DNA from: Hyphomicrobium_B sp001006785 | Lineage (GTDB): Bacteria > Pseudomonadota > Alphaproteobacteria > Rhizobiales > Hyphomicrobiaceae | Assembly (NCBI RefSeq): GCF_001006785.1 | Contig: NZ_CDHO01000003.1 | Coordinates: 62,001-126,000 of the forward strand | Direction of reading: 5' to 3' | DNA: 64,000 nucleotides | Part shown: positions 33,445 to 42,634 of the stretch, one piece after another | Position numbering within the stretch: position 1 is the first letter of the stretch | How the letters are laid out: every line of letters starts with the position of its first letter | Position numbers and translations under genes: made by a program | The notes under the pieces: generated by a model | Told to the model about the DNA's origin: nothing | The model's database searches: none | What the model saw: only the letters and a program-made list of their open reading frames with translations

Positions 33445-33963
33445 CTATGCGGCCTCGCCTTTTGCTGCCTTGGCCTGAATGACGCGTGCGAGCTGGGCTC
33501 CCGGCTCCTTGACGGTCCGAGCGATTTTCGTCGCCGGAGCGTTGAGAAGACCGATGAGTTTGGCGCGCAGTTCATCAAGCGATGGCAGGTCGGCGAGCGC
33601 TTTCACGCCGTTCGCGTCGAGGATGGTCTTGCCCATCGCGCCGCCGAGGATCACGAGCTTTTCGTTCGCCTTGGCATACGTAACGGCAGCCTTCGCCGCG
33701 GCGATCGGGTCTTTCGAGAAGGCCAGAATGGTCGGCCCCTTCAACAAACCTGAAAGCTGTTCGGCGTCGGTATCCTTGAGCGCGAGCTGCGCCAGCTTGT
33801 TCTTGGCCACTTTCACAGAGCCGCCAGCGTCTTTGACGCGCTTGCGGAAATCTGCGGATTGGGCGGCCACGAGGCCGGTGTTGTGGGCGACCACAACCAC
33901 GCCGGTGCTTTTCAGCTCGGCATGGAGATGATCGATGAGCTCACGTTTCGCGGCTCTATCCAC
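33445..33963 (-). CDS. rplJ: 50S ribosomal protein L10
   Basis: Stalk base; its C-terminal helix carries L7/L12 dimers. 172 residues, GTG start (V-D-R-A-A-K-R-E-L-I) with AGGAG seven bases upstream. N-terminal domain includes VVVVAHNTGLVAAQSADFRK; Ala-rich C-terminal helix ends KAAKGEAA. Confidence 0.97.
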   Translation of the reverse strand: MDRAAKRELIDHLHAELKSTGVVVVAHNTGLVAAQSADFRKRVKDAGGSVKVAKNKLAQLALKDTDAEQLSGLLKGPTILAFSKDPIAAAKAAVTYAKANEKLVILGGAMGKTILDANGVKALADLPSLDELRAKLIGLLNAPATKIARTVKEPGAQLARVIQAKAAKGEAA

Positions 33964-34291
33964 GTCTCGTCTCCTTGCTGCGAAGCCTCATTCGCGAAGC
34001 TCCGCGGGTTGCACCTTGCCGCCCGTCCCGCGAGCGGAATCGGACGACGGGTAGTCTGTCCTCGTTCCCGTGCACCGCTTGAACGGCGGCACGGTGCTGA
34101 CCCAGAAGGTTCAAACCGAATGCGAGGCCTGCGCCTCAAATCCGATCCACTTCTGTCTCATGCAGGCTCTCCCGGAAGAGATTTCGGCCGACCCGCGAAC
34201 GGGCTGGCACCTACAGTCTCGGACAGTTTCGAACCGGAGCTCGAAAGCCCCGGTCCGGGTTTTCCGGGTTGCCCCGGAATTCGCAAAAATC
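33964..34291 (-). promoter_or_regulatory. rplJ leader region
   Basis: 328 bases without a gene between rplA and rplJ. Minus-strand reading shows several stems, the clearest being TTCCGGG-GCAA-CCCGGAA (34262-34279), a seven-base stem closed by a GNRA tetraloop just after rplA. In E. coli the equivalent leader binds L10-L12 for autoregulation; by position this leader is the candidate, but I could not identify the specific fold or a convincing promoter. Confidence 0.45.
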
Positions 34292-35041
<750 letters not shown>

Positions 35042-35045
35042 CGGA

Positions 35046-35492
35046 CTACTCCACCACCTTGAGACCCATCGAGCGCGCGCTGCCTGCAAGCGTGCGGGCG
35101 GCGGCATCGATATCGTCGGTGTTCATGTCCTTGAGCTTGCCCTTGGCAATCTCTTTCAGCTGCGCAATCGTCACCTGTCCGGCAACCGCACGGCCCGGCT
35201 CCTTGGAGCCCGTGCCACCCTTGCCCGTCGGACGAAGGCCCGCGGCCTTCTTGATCAGGAAGGTTGCAGGCGGGTTACGCATCTCGAACGTGAAGGAACG
35301 GTCGGAATAGACCGTGATCTTCACCGGGATCGGCGTGCTCTGCTCAAGATCCTTCGTCTTCGCGTTGAAGGCCTTGCAGAATTCCATGATGTTGACGCCG
35401 CGCTGGCCAAGCGCGGGACCGATCGGGGGCGACGGATTCGCCGCGCCTGCCGGCACCTGTAGGTTGATATAGCCGTCGACTTTCTTCGCCAT
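35046..35492 (-). CDS. rplK: 50S ribosomal protein L11
   Basis: GTPase-centre protein and thiostrepton target. 148 residues from ATG at 35492 (MAKKVDGYINLQVPAG) with GGGG just upstream; a GTG four codons earlier is less likely. N-terminal Pro-rich PPIGPALGQRGVNIMEFC and C-terminal signature GSARSMGLKV present. Followed four bases later by rplA. Confidence 0.98.
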   Translation of the reverse strand: MAKKVDGYINLQVPAGAANPSPPIGPALGQRGVNIMEFCKAFNAKTKDLEQSTPIPVKITVYSDRSFTFEMRNPPATFLIKKAAGLRPTGKGGTGSKEPGRAVAGQVTIAQLKEIAKGKLKDMNTDDIDAAARTLAGSARSMGLKVVE

Positions 35493-35510
35493 AGTCCCCT
35501 TCACTCATTA

Positions 35511-35541
35511 GAGCGTGAAGACGTCCTCGGACGTCACGCTC
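35511..35541 (-). promoter_or_regulatory. Hairpin before rplK: candidate L1-binding operator
   Basis: Transcript-sense structure: eight-base stem GAGCGUGA/UCACGCUC, a three-base bulge on the 3-prime side, then CGUCC/GGACG. It ends 19 bases before the rplK start. In E. coli L1 represses rplKA by binding a bulged helix in this position that mimics its 23S site. Position and asymmetric bulge fit; sequence-level match to the L1 consensus was not tested. Confidence 0.5.
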
Positions 35542-35703
35542 AGGGTTAGCGGTTCAACGGGCCGGATCGCTTACCGCGAACTCTGCCCTCCCGCACGTCA
35601 CCGCCCCAGAGCCGAAACCCCGCCGCGGTTCCCGATGCTGAAGCACCGGAATTCTCGAACTCTCGCGCAATGTCCCGGCACAACGTTCGCCGAAACGTCG
35701 CCC

Positions 35704-36279
35704 TCAACTCGCAATCTTCTCGACCTGCCCGAATTCGAGCTCGACCGGCGTCGGACGGCCGAAGATCGACACAGCGACCTTGACCCGCGACCGCTCCTCG
35801 TCGACGTCTTCGACGACGCCCGTGAACGACGCGAACGGGCCGTCGGCAACTTTGACGTTCTCGCCGATCTCGAAGGTGATCGTCGGACGCGGACGCTCGA
35901 CGCCTTCCTTCACCTGGTTGAGGATGCGCAGCGCTTCATCCTCGGGGATCGGCATCGGCTTGTTGTCGGCACCGAGAAAGCCCGTGACCTTCGGCGTGTT
36001 CTTGATCATCACGAACGCCTGGTCGGTCATCTTCATTTTGACGAGCACGTAGCCCGGCAGAAACTTGCGCTCGGTCGGAATCTTGCGGCCGCGCTTGACC
36101 TCGACAACCTCTTCGGTCGGCACGACGATCTCTTCGAACAGATCATCAAGACCACCGGCCTTCGCGCGTTCGCGAATGGCGTCGGCGACCTTGCGCTCGA
36201 AATTCGTGTAGGCGTGGACGATGTACCAGCGCGTTCCGGCCACCGACTTTTTTTCTTCGCGATCTTGCGCGACAACCAT
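35704..36279 (-). CDS. nusG: Transcription termination/antitermination protein NusG
   Basis: RNA-polymerase elongation factor coupling transcription with Rho or the ribosome. 191 residues from ATG at 36279. NGN domain with RWYIVHAYTNFERKVADAI and FLPGYVLVKM; C-terminal KOW domain with FASFTGVVEDVDEERSRVKV. A 199-base spacer lies before rplK. Upstream neighbour is secE. Confidence 0.97.
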   Translation of the reverse strand: MVVAQDREEKKSVAGTRWYIVHAYTNFERKVADAIRERAKAGGLDDLFEEIVVPTEEVVEVKRGRKIPTERKFLPGYVLVKMKMTDQAFVMIKNTPKVTGFLGADNKPMPIPEDEALRILNQVKEGVERPRPTITFEIGENVKVADGPFASFTGVVEDVDEERSRVKVAVSIFGRPTPVELEFGQVEKIAS

Positions 36280-36329
36280 TCTCAAACGCCCTCTAGCGCG
36301 TCACCAAGCCAAATACCGAGAGCTGATGC

Positions 36330-36527
36330 TCAACTGCCCACCCCAAGAACGAAGCGCACGATGTGGCTCAAAACCTGATCGACGAGCAAAAAGAAAACAG
36401 AGGCGAACGCGACCATGATGAGCACCATCAAAGTCGTGATCCACACCTCTTTCCATTTCGGCCAGGTGACCTTGGAGACTTCCTGCCGAACTTCCTGGAT
36501 AAAGGTTATGGGATTGAACTTCGCCAT
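36330..36527 (-). CDS. secE: Protein translocase subunit SecE
   Basis: Small essential subunit of the SecYEG channel. 65 residues from ATG at 36527 (MAKFNPITFIQEVRQEVSKV) with the signature KVTWPKWKEV and one membrane span (about residues 32-55). Short single-span form, usual in alphaproteobacteria. Confidence 0.95.
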   Translation of the reverse strand: MAKFNPITFIQEVRQEVSKVTWPKWKEVWITTLMVLIMVAFASVFFLLVDQVLSHIVRFVLGVGS

Positions 36528-36620
36528 TAAAGTGCTTTCTATGCGCAGATGCGACAACATGCCGCTCCAGCCCCGTCGTTGATTGACCGGGCCGGTCGGC
36601 AGATCAGACCTAGCTGAGGC

Positions 36621-36696
36621 TGGCAGGGGCGGAGGGTCTCGAACCCCCGACCTTCGGTTTTGGAGACCGACGCTCTACCAATTGAGCTACACCCCT
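36621..36696 (-). tRNA. tRNA-Trp (anticodon CCA)
   Basis: Full cloverleaf on the minus strand: acceptor AGGGGTG/CGCCCCT, D arm with GTAGCTCAATTGGTAGAGC, anticodon loop CTCCAAA, T arm with GGTTCGAGACC, discriminator G and encoded CCA end. In most alphaproteobacteria a tuf gene lies just upstream of this tRNA; here there is none. It is followed by secE. Confidence 0.97.
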
Positions 36697-36846
36697 TAAA
36701 CCCGACGCGAGCAAAAGCCCGGGCGTCGCGCAGCCTCTTTCGGGGCGTGTTTCCTTAACTGATGTCATCGCCCTTGTCAGCCCCATGCGCGAGCTTTTTT
36801 GTCCCGGCTGCCGTTATTCAATAGAAACCGTCGAACGGTCGGGGCT

Positions 36847-37230
36847 TCAACGGCCGGTCCAGGGGCCGGGAGCACCGGCACCACCGCCGGGCGACGACTG
36901 CGCCGAACCCGCGATCGGTTCGACAACGACGGCCGATCCGTAAGCCAGCACCTCGGTGACGGCGGCTGCAATCTCGTTCGCATCGTATCGCATCGCGATA
37001 ACGGCATTGGCGCCCATGCTTTGCGCGTGTTCGACCAAGAGATCGAAAGCTTCCTGGCGGGCCTGCTCCGCGAGCTTGGTGTACACGGAGATATTGCCGC
37101 CGAAGAAAATCTGAATGGCGGCGCCGAGGTTGCCGACGACACTGCGTGAACGCACCGTCAAACCCCGGACCAGGCCAAGGTGGCGCACGACGCGGTAGCC
37201 TTGAATTTCATTCGTCGTAACAACCAGCAT
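36847..37230 (-). CDS. YbjQ/UPF0145 family protein with Gly/Pro tail
   Basis: Small cytosolic protein of the YbjQ (UPF0145) family, described as heavy-metal-binding-like but without settled function. Residues 1-105 match the family: MLVVTTNEIQGYRVVRHLGLV, then VYTKLAEQARQEAFDLLVEHAQSMGANAVI. After residue 107 there is a Gly/Pro-rich tail (SSPGGGAGAPGPWTGR) not usual for the family. Occupies the place upstream of tRNA-Trp. Confidence 0.8.
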   Translation of the reverse strand: MLVVTTNEIQGYRVVRHLGLVRGLTVRSRSVVGNLGAAIQIFFGGNISVYTKLAEQARQEAFDLLVEHAQSMGANAVIAMRYDANEIAAAVTEVLAYGSAVVVEPIAGSAQSSPGGGAGAPGPWTGR

Positions 37231-37552
37231 GAAAATCCCCTGTTTCGCCCCGCGTCCGGAATTGCGCCGTCAGAACGCAACTTAATGCAAGAGAGCTTGG
37301 CTGGCGACCGCTGAAGTTGCAACGCTCGACGTTTGCTCGCCGGACTTTTGCCTTCGCGACAGCGCCGCCGTCGATCACCACCAAACCCAAAGTTGCATCA
37401 ACACGATCTAAATCGAAGGGGCTTGTCGTCGTCTCGCCTTACGTTATCAGCTTAAATGCCTCACATTCGTGGCGGCACCTGCCCGCCCTCGATACGTTGC
37501 CTCCCTGACGACGACTAAATCCCGCCCCTATTATTCGTTCAAAGCCAGCGCC
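37231..37552. other. Non-coding divergent region (YbjQ-like / opgD)
   Basis: 322 bases without a gene. The only promoter-like pair facing opgD is weak: TTGTCG (37423-37428), 16-base spacer, TATCAG (37445-37450). No repeat or RNA gene seen. Confidence 0.4.
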
Positions 37553-39118
37553 ATGACATTCACACCGCATCGTCGAGATGTTCTTTCCGGAGCCTTGGCC
37601 GCATCCGTCGCGGGCTGGGCACTTCCCGCACGCGCCGCATCCGTCGGGGCCATGGCGCTCGGAAACGCCGAGCCGTTCTCATTCGACGACCTCAAGATCC
37701 GCGCTAAGGAGCTGGCAAAGGCCCCTTACACACCGCCTCCGAAACCGGCCGACTCCGATCCATTGCGCGGCATGACGTTCGATACGTTCGCGCAAGCGAT
37801 TTACAAGCCCGAGATGGAGCTTTGGCGCGACGTGCCGGGGGCGCAGAAGGTGCGCCTCTTTCCGCAAGGACGTTTCTACGCGGAACCGGTGAGCATCTAC
37901 GTCATCGAGAACGGCCAGGCACGTCAGGTCGTCTATACGCCCGACCTGTTCAACATGCCTTCCGACCATCCGTTGCGGACGTTGAAGTCTGCCGGATTCG
38001 CGGGCTTCCGCCTGATGAGCCGCGGCGGCGTCAGCGACTGGCTCTCGTATCTCGGCGCATCCTATTTCCGTGCCTCTGACCCGCAGGATCAGTACGGCGG
38101 ATCGGCGCGCGGTCTCGCCATCAACACCGGACGACCGGAAGAATTCCCGCGTTTCACCTCGTTCTGGCTCGAACAGAACGGTGCGGGCATGACGATCTAC
38201 GCCCTTCTCGAAAGTCAGAGCGTGACCGGCGCCTACCGCATGGACAGCCGCCGCATTCAAGGCGGCCAGGGCGGCGCGTTGCAGGACGTCGAATGCGAAC
38301 TCTATTTCCGTGCGCCTGTCGACTTGCTCGGCATCGCGCCTTTGACCGGCATGTTCTGGTACGGCGAAAATTCGGGGCACTTCCGCGGCGACTGGCGCCC
38401 TGAGGTTCACGACTGCGACGGCCTCTCGCTGTGGACCGGCGCCGGCGAACGCATCTGGCGTCCCGTCGCCAACCCGCCGCGCATCGTCACCAACAGCTTT
38501 TCGGATGAAAATCCCAAAGGCTTCGGACTCGTTCAGCGCGACCGCAACTTCGAGAACTATCAGGACGACAGCCTGTTCTACGATCGCCGCCCGAGCATGT
38601 GGGTCGAACCGCTCGGCGATTGGGGCAAAGGCTCTGTCAATCTCGTGCAACTGCCGACGACGAACGAGACCGAAGACAACATGGTCGCGTTCTGGACGCC
38701 TGAGCAGAAGATCGTCCAAGGCACGGTGATCAATACGAAGTATCGGCTGTATTGGGGCGTCGATGGCCCACCGACCGGCGACGTCGGCCGCATCGTCGCA
38801 ACGCGCATCGGACTCGGCGGTCTCGGCGGACGCGACCTCGATCTGCGCCACACCAAGCCCGGCGCGCGCAAATTCATGATCGACGTCGAAGGCAAGGTTC
38901 TCGAAGAGCAGACCCGCTTCGGCGGCACGCACACGGTCGTGACGACCACGCGCGGCAAGATCTCGGGCGTCGAAGCTTTCCCCGTCGTCGGCACCACGCG
39001 TTGGCGAATGATGTTCGACCTCTCTGATCTCGATGGACAAGAGGCCGACCTGCGCGCGTTTCTGCAGAAGGACGGCGTCGCGCTGAGCGAAACCTGGATC
39101 TATCAGGCGTTTCCATAA
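37553..39118 (+). CDS. opgD: Periplasmic glucan biosynthesis protein (OpgD/OpgG family)
   Basis: Acts in the periplasm on osmoregulated periplasmic glucans. The start is placed at 37553 because it yields a twin-arginine signal (HRRDVLSGALAASVAGWALPARA), as in OpgD; an ATG 28 codons earlier would bury it. Mature protein opens with PFSFDDLKIRAKELAKAPYTPP, typical of the family's beta-sandwich catalytic-like domain, and includes SYLGASYFRASDP and LTGMFWYGENS. 521 residues, normal length. No opgH transferase is nearby. OpgG versus OpgD is judged only from the Tat signal. Confidence 0.87.
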   Translation: MTFTPHRRDVLSGALAASVAGWALPARAASVGAMALGNAEPFSFDDLKIRAKELAKAPYTPPPKPADSDPLRGMTFDTFAQAIYKPEMELWRDVPGAQKVRLFPQGRFYAEPVSIYVIENGQARQVVYTPDLFNMPSDHPLRTLKSAGFAGFRLMSRGGVSDWLSYLGASYFRASDPQDQYGGSARGLAINTGRPEEFPRFTSFWLEQNGAGMTIYALLESQSVTGAYRMDSRRIQGGQGGALQDVECELYFRAPVDLLGIAPLTGMFWYGENSGHFRGDWRPEVHDCDGLSLWTGAGERIWRPVANPPRIVTNSFSDENPKGFGLVQRDRNFENYQDDSLFYDRRPSMWVEPLGDWGKGSVNLVQLPTTNETEDNMVAFWTPEQKIVQGTVINTKYRLYWGVDGPPTGDVGRIVATRIGLGGLGGRDLDLRHTKPGARKFMIDVEGKVLEEQTRFGGTHTVVTTTRGKISGVEAFPVVGTTRWRMMFDLSDLDGQEADLRAFLQKDGVALSETWIYQAFP

Positions 39119-39265
39119 GCGCCGCTCGGAATTCTCAAACGACGCGAACGCTAATTCTTGAAGTCCCTAGTCCCTAATCCCCAGTCCCCTCACTGAAGCC
39201 CAATTGTTGCCATCGATTGACGCGACGCTGCGTGACCGCCACGCACTCGGCCTAACCGGTGTCGC

Positions 39266-39598
39266 ATGTCCTATCGCGTCTTCTCTATCCCGCCCAAGGT
39301 TCGCATTCGGGAGAACATCGATTTTCCCGGTCCCGTCGTCATTGACGGCACCGTTCTGGGCGACATCAGCTGCATGTCGCTCGTCGTCGGCGAGCGTGGC
39401 ATCGTCGACGGCACGATCAAGGCCGACCGCGTGACCATCCTCGGCGAAGTCTCGGGCGAGATCTTCGCGACGCACATCACTCTGAAGCCGTCGTCAGCCG
39501 TCGCCGCGAATATTTTCCATAAGCATCTCTCCGTGGAAGACGGCTGCCTGTTCGAAGGCAACTCGCGCCGCCACACCGCTCCACTGGAATTGACTTAA
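39266..39598 (+). CDS. Bactofilin-like polymer-forming protein
   Basis: Short cytoskeletal beta-helix protein. 110 residues with the bactofilin repeat pattern of alternating Gly and hydrophobic residues: IDFPGPVVIDGTVLGDI, LVVGERGIVDGTIKADRVTILGEVSGEIFAT. In other bacteria bactofilins scaffold peptidoglycan enzymes at stalks or bud sites. No M23 peptidase partner is adjacent. ATG start as given. Confidence 0.85.
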   Translation: MSYRVFSIPPKVRIRENIDFPGPVVIDGTVLGDISCMSLVVGERGIVDGTIKADRVTILGEVSGEIFATHITLKPSSAVAANIFHKHLSVEDGCLFEGNSRRHTAPLELT

Positions 39599-39841
39599 GG
39601 TCTTCGCTGCTCGTCCGACGCAAAGATTGCAAAGCGTTGGCAAGCGAATTTGCCAGACTTCCACACCCGCTCGATTGATCTGCGGCACCGGCCAGCTAAA
39701 ACCATTGCTGGCGCGGATGCTGTGCAAGTAAGCGCCGATTTTATTGCGAGCGCCGTTACGGCAAAGCTCGAACGCTGAATGGCGCTAAGCATGCTGCCAC
39801 TGCATGCATTTCATTTCTCTGACTCGAAGCCAGGAGTGCCG

Positions 39842-40654
39842 ATGTCACGCCCGAAGTACATCCTCTTTGCCTTCGCGATCGCCGCTCTGACATTGACCGG
39901 TGCCGGTATCGGCGCGGAAGAAATCAATCACGAGAACGAAGCGTCCTGGGCCAGCATCCGAAAGGATACATTCGGGCAGCAGGAGATGATCGACGGCAAG
40001 GGGCTCCTGTCGCTGGAGGCTCCGGAACGCGCCGAAGACGCCGCCGTGGTTCCGATCACGATACGTCTGGCACCTGAACTTGCCGACAACGTCAAATCGC
40101 TGACGCTGATCGCCGACGAAAATCCTGCTCCGGTCGTCGCAACATTTACGTATGGAGAAGCGGCAGGACGCGGCCCCCGCACCCTGGCGACGCGCATTCG
40201 TGTGGACCGTTACACGTTCGTACGCGCTATCGCGGAAAGCGCGGACGGCAAACTGTATATGACGAAGGCTTTCGTCAAAGCCTCCGGCGGCTGCTCGGCG
40301 CCAGCAAGCCGCGACGCCGAGGAAGCCGCGAAATCCATCGGCAAGATGCGCATCAGGACCGCCACGGGCAACGCCGGCAAGTCCGACCTCGGCGAAGTCA
40401 TGATGCGGCATCCCAATATTTCAGGTTTGGCGATCGACCAGCTTTCGGGAGGATATCCGCCCGCGCGCTTCATCTCGCATTTGTCCGTCACGGCGGACGG
40501 CAAACTCGTCTTCGCCATGGAAGGCGGCATCTCGATCAGCGAAGACCCGCATTTCCGGTTCAGCTATCTGCCGGGCGCGAGCGACAGCCTCGAGGTCACT
40601 GCTGAAGACACAGAAGGGACGAAGTTCTCAGGACGCTCCGGCAACCCGTCTTGA
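39842..40654 (+). CDS. SoxYZ-like carrier fusion (quinoprotein-dehydrogenase-associated type)
   Basis: Periplasmic fusion of SoxY-like and SoxZ-like domains. Start set at 39842 (MSRPKYILFAFAIAALTLTG), which gives a signal peptide with cleavage after about residue 25. SoxY-like half ends at FVKASGGCSAPAS; Cys151 matches the sulfur-carrying GGC motif. The SoxZ-like half begins IGKMRIRTATG and ends FSGRSGNPS. In SoxYZ such carriers hold thiosulfate-derived sulfur; the fused family is known beside PQQ alcohol dehydrogenases of methylotrophs, where its function is unclear. Here it stands alone, upstream of tRNA-Gly. Confidence 0.82.
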   Translation: MSRPKYILFAFAIAALTLTGAGIGAEEINHENEASWASIRKDTFGQQEMIDGKGLLSLEAPERAEDAAVVPITIRLAPELADNVKSLTLIADENPAPVVATFTYGEAAGRGPRTLATRIRVDRYTFVRAIAESADGKLYMTKAFVKASGGCSAPASRDAEEAAKSIGKMRIRTATGNAGKSDLGEVMMRHPNISGLAIDQLSGGYPPARFISHLSVTADGKLVFAMEGGISISEDPHFRFSYLPGASDSLEVTAEDTEGTKFSGRSGNPS

Positions 40655-40690
40655 CACCGGCGCCGCCAATTGGCGTTCGCCGCGAGGTTA

Positions 40691-40764
40691 TGGAGCGGGT
40701 GATGGGAATCGAACCCACGTATTCAGCTTGGAAGGCTGCTGCTCTACCATTGAGCTACACCCGC
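40691..40764 (-). tRNA. tRNA-Gly (anticodon TCC)
   Basis: Minus-strand cloverleaf: acceptor GCGGGTG/CACCCGC, D arm with GTAGCTCAATGGTAGAGC, anticodon loop CTTCCAA, T arm with GGTTCGATTCC, discriminator T and encoded CCA. The following 290 bases to the MFS gene hold no feature I can support. Confidence 0.97.
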
Positions 40765-41057
40765 ATCCTGTAGCCAAAGCAATTGCTTAAGCAATCGCCG
40801 CAGCTAGGAACACTTCGTTCCCGGAGCATCCGGTTCTATAAATGCCTCCGGTTGATTTTGGAAGCGACAGATGCGCGGCGGAGTGACGTAATTTTCACGG
40901 CGCGCGGCAGATCGGATCAGCCAGCATCCGGCGCGGCGCTCCCAAGTCTCGGAACGGCCATCAAGGGGCACTGCCCGCCCCGCAGGCCGGGATATTCGAA
41001 GGGCCTCAGGATCAGGCGCGCCATCTCGATGATCGGCATGTCACCATCGAAACGCGA

Positions 41058-42581
41058 TCAATGAGGCACACGGGAAGAATTGCGATACCCGGCCAAGGTG
41101 AAGAACACCGCGACCGCCAGCATCGCGATCACCCCTGCGGCCGTCATCAACAGCACTGCATGCGCCTGAGAGAAGGCGACCTTGCCTGCCTCGATCAATG
41201 CCGCGCCTTGCTCACCTCCAATTAGGCCAGCGACGATGTAGGAATCGCCGATCGTTCGGGACGCCTGTTCGGCCAAATCCTGCGCCAAGTGGGATGGGAG
41301 TTCGATGGCACGGCTGAACACGGCCGACGTGAAGACGCCGAACAGACTGATGCCAAGACCAGTGCCAAGCTCGTAACCCGTCGCCTCTAGCGAGCCTGCC
41401 GCACCGCCCTTGCTCGCATCCACGGAGCCCATGATGGCGATTGACGAGGCCGTCAGCGCGATGCTGAGCGTGAGTCCCAGAATAGCAAGCGCGAGCGGAA
41501 CGAGGATGCCAGGTTCGTGGAAATCGCTGCGCGCGAGACCTACCAACGCGATAGCGGAGATTGCGAGCGAAAGCGTAGCGACGAGCCGCAATCCGAACCA
41601 ATTGGAGAGATAGCCCGCGACAGGTCCGGCTACTGCCGCCGCCGCCATGATAGGGATCATGAAGACCCCGGCCTGCAACGGCGTCTTGCCCAGCACATAT
41701 TGCAATTCCTGCGCGAGCGTCAGTTCGACGCCGGCCAACGCTCCTGATGAAACGATAGCCATGATCAGGCCGGCAACGATCGCCGGATGAGACAGCAGGG
41801 AGAGGTCCAGCATAGGCTTGGACGAGTGCAGTTGCTTGCGCGCGAACACCGTCAGAGCGGCAAGTCCGAACGCAACGACGAGAATGACGGTCGTCATCGG
41901 CTGCTTGCCGCCGAACCCGGCCTTAATGCCGTACACAAGCGATATCATGCCTGCGATCAGCAACAGGGCCTGTCCGATCGCCCATTTGCCGGGCGTCGTC
42001 TGCTCGCTGCGCGGCAGCAGGAAATAGCAGGCCGGCACCACAACGAACATGATCGGCACGTTGATCAGAAAGACCGAGCCCCACCAGAAGTGTTCCAGAA
42101 GAGCTCCGCCAACCAGCGGACCGACCGCCGCCCCCGCTGCGCCGACCATGCCCCAGAGCCCGAGCGCGATGGCGCGCTCATCCTCGTCCTCGAAGGTTTT
42201 GCGGATGAGACCGAGAACGCAGGGCAAGATCATCGAGCCGCCGAGCGCCAGCAGCACGCGCGCGGCGATCAGCATGGCAGCGCTTTGCGCGAAGGCGGCC
42301 CAAGCAGATGCGACGCCGAACATGACAAGGCCGATGAGCAGGATCTTGCGATTGCCCACCCGGTCCGCGAGCGTACCCATCGGCACGAGAAGCCCCGCCA
42401 TCAGCAACGAATAGATGTCGATGATCCAAAGCACTTCGGTGCCCGACGCATTCAGGGATTGCGTCAGGGTCGGGACGGCGACATGCAAGATCGTCATGTC
42501 GAGGACCGCCGGGAGAAAGGCCAGCGTGACAGCGACGAGGACAAACCAGCGGTTGGCCGGAAGAGACGCGGACGGCATCAT
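41058..42581 (-). CDS. MFS drug-resistance transporter, 14-TM DHA2 (EmrB/QacA) type
   Basis: Inner-membrane proton-coupled efflux protein. 507 residues, about 14 membrane spans. Motifs: LDMTILHVAVPTL in TM1 (DHA2 motif D), PMGTLADRVGNRK in the 2-3 loop (motif A) and GMVGAAGAAVGPLVGGALLE in TM5 (motif C, antiporter). Divergently oriented from a TetR gene, with a palindromic operator in between, so likely repressed until the TetR binds its ligand. Closest in type to QacA/SmvA quaternary-amine pumps; substrate is inference. Confidence 0.9.
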   Translation of the reverse strand: MMPSASLPANRWFVLVAVTLAFLPAVLDMTILHVAVPTLTQSLNASGTEVLWIIDIYSLLMAGLLVPMGTLADRVGNRKILLIGLVMFGVASAWAAFAQSAAMLIAARVLLALGGSMILPCVLGLIRKTFEDEDERAIALGLWGMVGAAGAAVGPLVGGALLEHFWWGSVFLINVPIMFVVVPACYFLLPRSEQTTPGKWAIGQALLLIAGMISLVYGIKAGFGGKQPMTTVILVVAFGLAALTVFARKQLHSSKPMLDLSLLSHPAIVAGLIMAIVSSGALAGVELTLAQELQYVLGKTPLQAGVFMIPIMAAAAVAGPVAGYLSNWFGLRLVATLSLAISAIALVGLARSDFHEPGILVPLALAILGLTLSIALTASSIAIMGSVDASKGGAAGSLEATGYELGTGLGISLFGVFTSAVFSRAIELPSHLAQDLAEQASRTIGDSYIVAGLIGGEQGAALIEAGKVAFSQAHAVLLMTAAGVIAMLAVAVFFTLAGYRNSSRVPH

Positions 42582-42606
42582 TCACCTGACGAACATTGCA
42601 TTCAGC

Positions 42607-42634
42607 GATATAAATACATACGTATGTATTTCAA
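42607..42634 (-). promoter_or_regulatory. Predicted promoter of the MFS gene
   Basis: Minus strand: -35 TTGAAA (42629-42634), 16-base spacer, -10 TATATC (42607-42612). The operator palindrome fills the spacer, so a bound repressor would block RNA polymerase directly. Confidence 0.6.
42612..42631. promoter_or_regulatory. TetR operator: perfect 20-base palindrome
   Basis: AAATACATACGTATGTATTT reads identically on both strands. It lies in the divergent region between the MFS gene and the TetR gene and overlaps the first ATG that could start TetR. Confidence 0.8.

Noticed and set aside
39150..39190. Short tandem repetition of AGTCCCTA/AATCCCC before the bactofilin gene
   Set aside because: Only three imperfect units; no spacer-repeat pattern, so not CRISPR and not a clear functional repeat.
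41787..42600. Upstream in-frame extension that would make TetR a 472-residue protein
   Set aside because: The extension is antisense to the MFS gene and has His/Arg/Asp-rich shadow composition; the TetR domain begins downstream of the operator.
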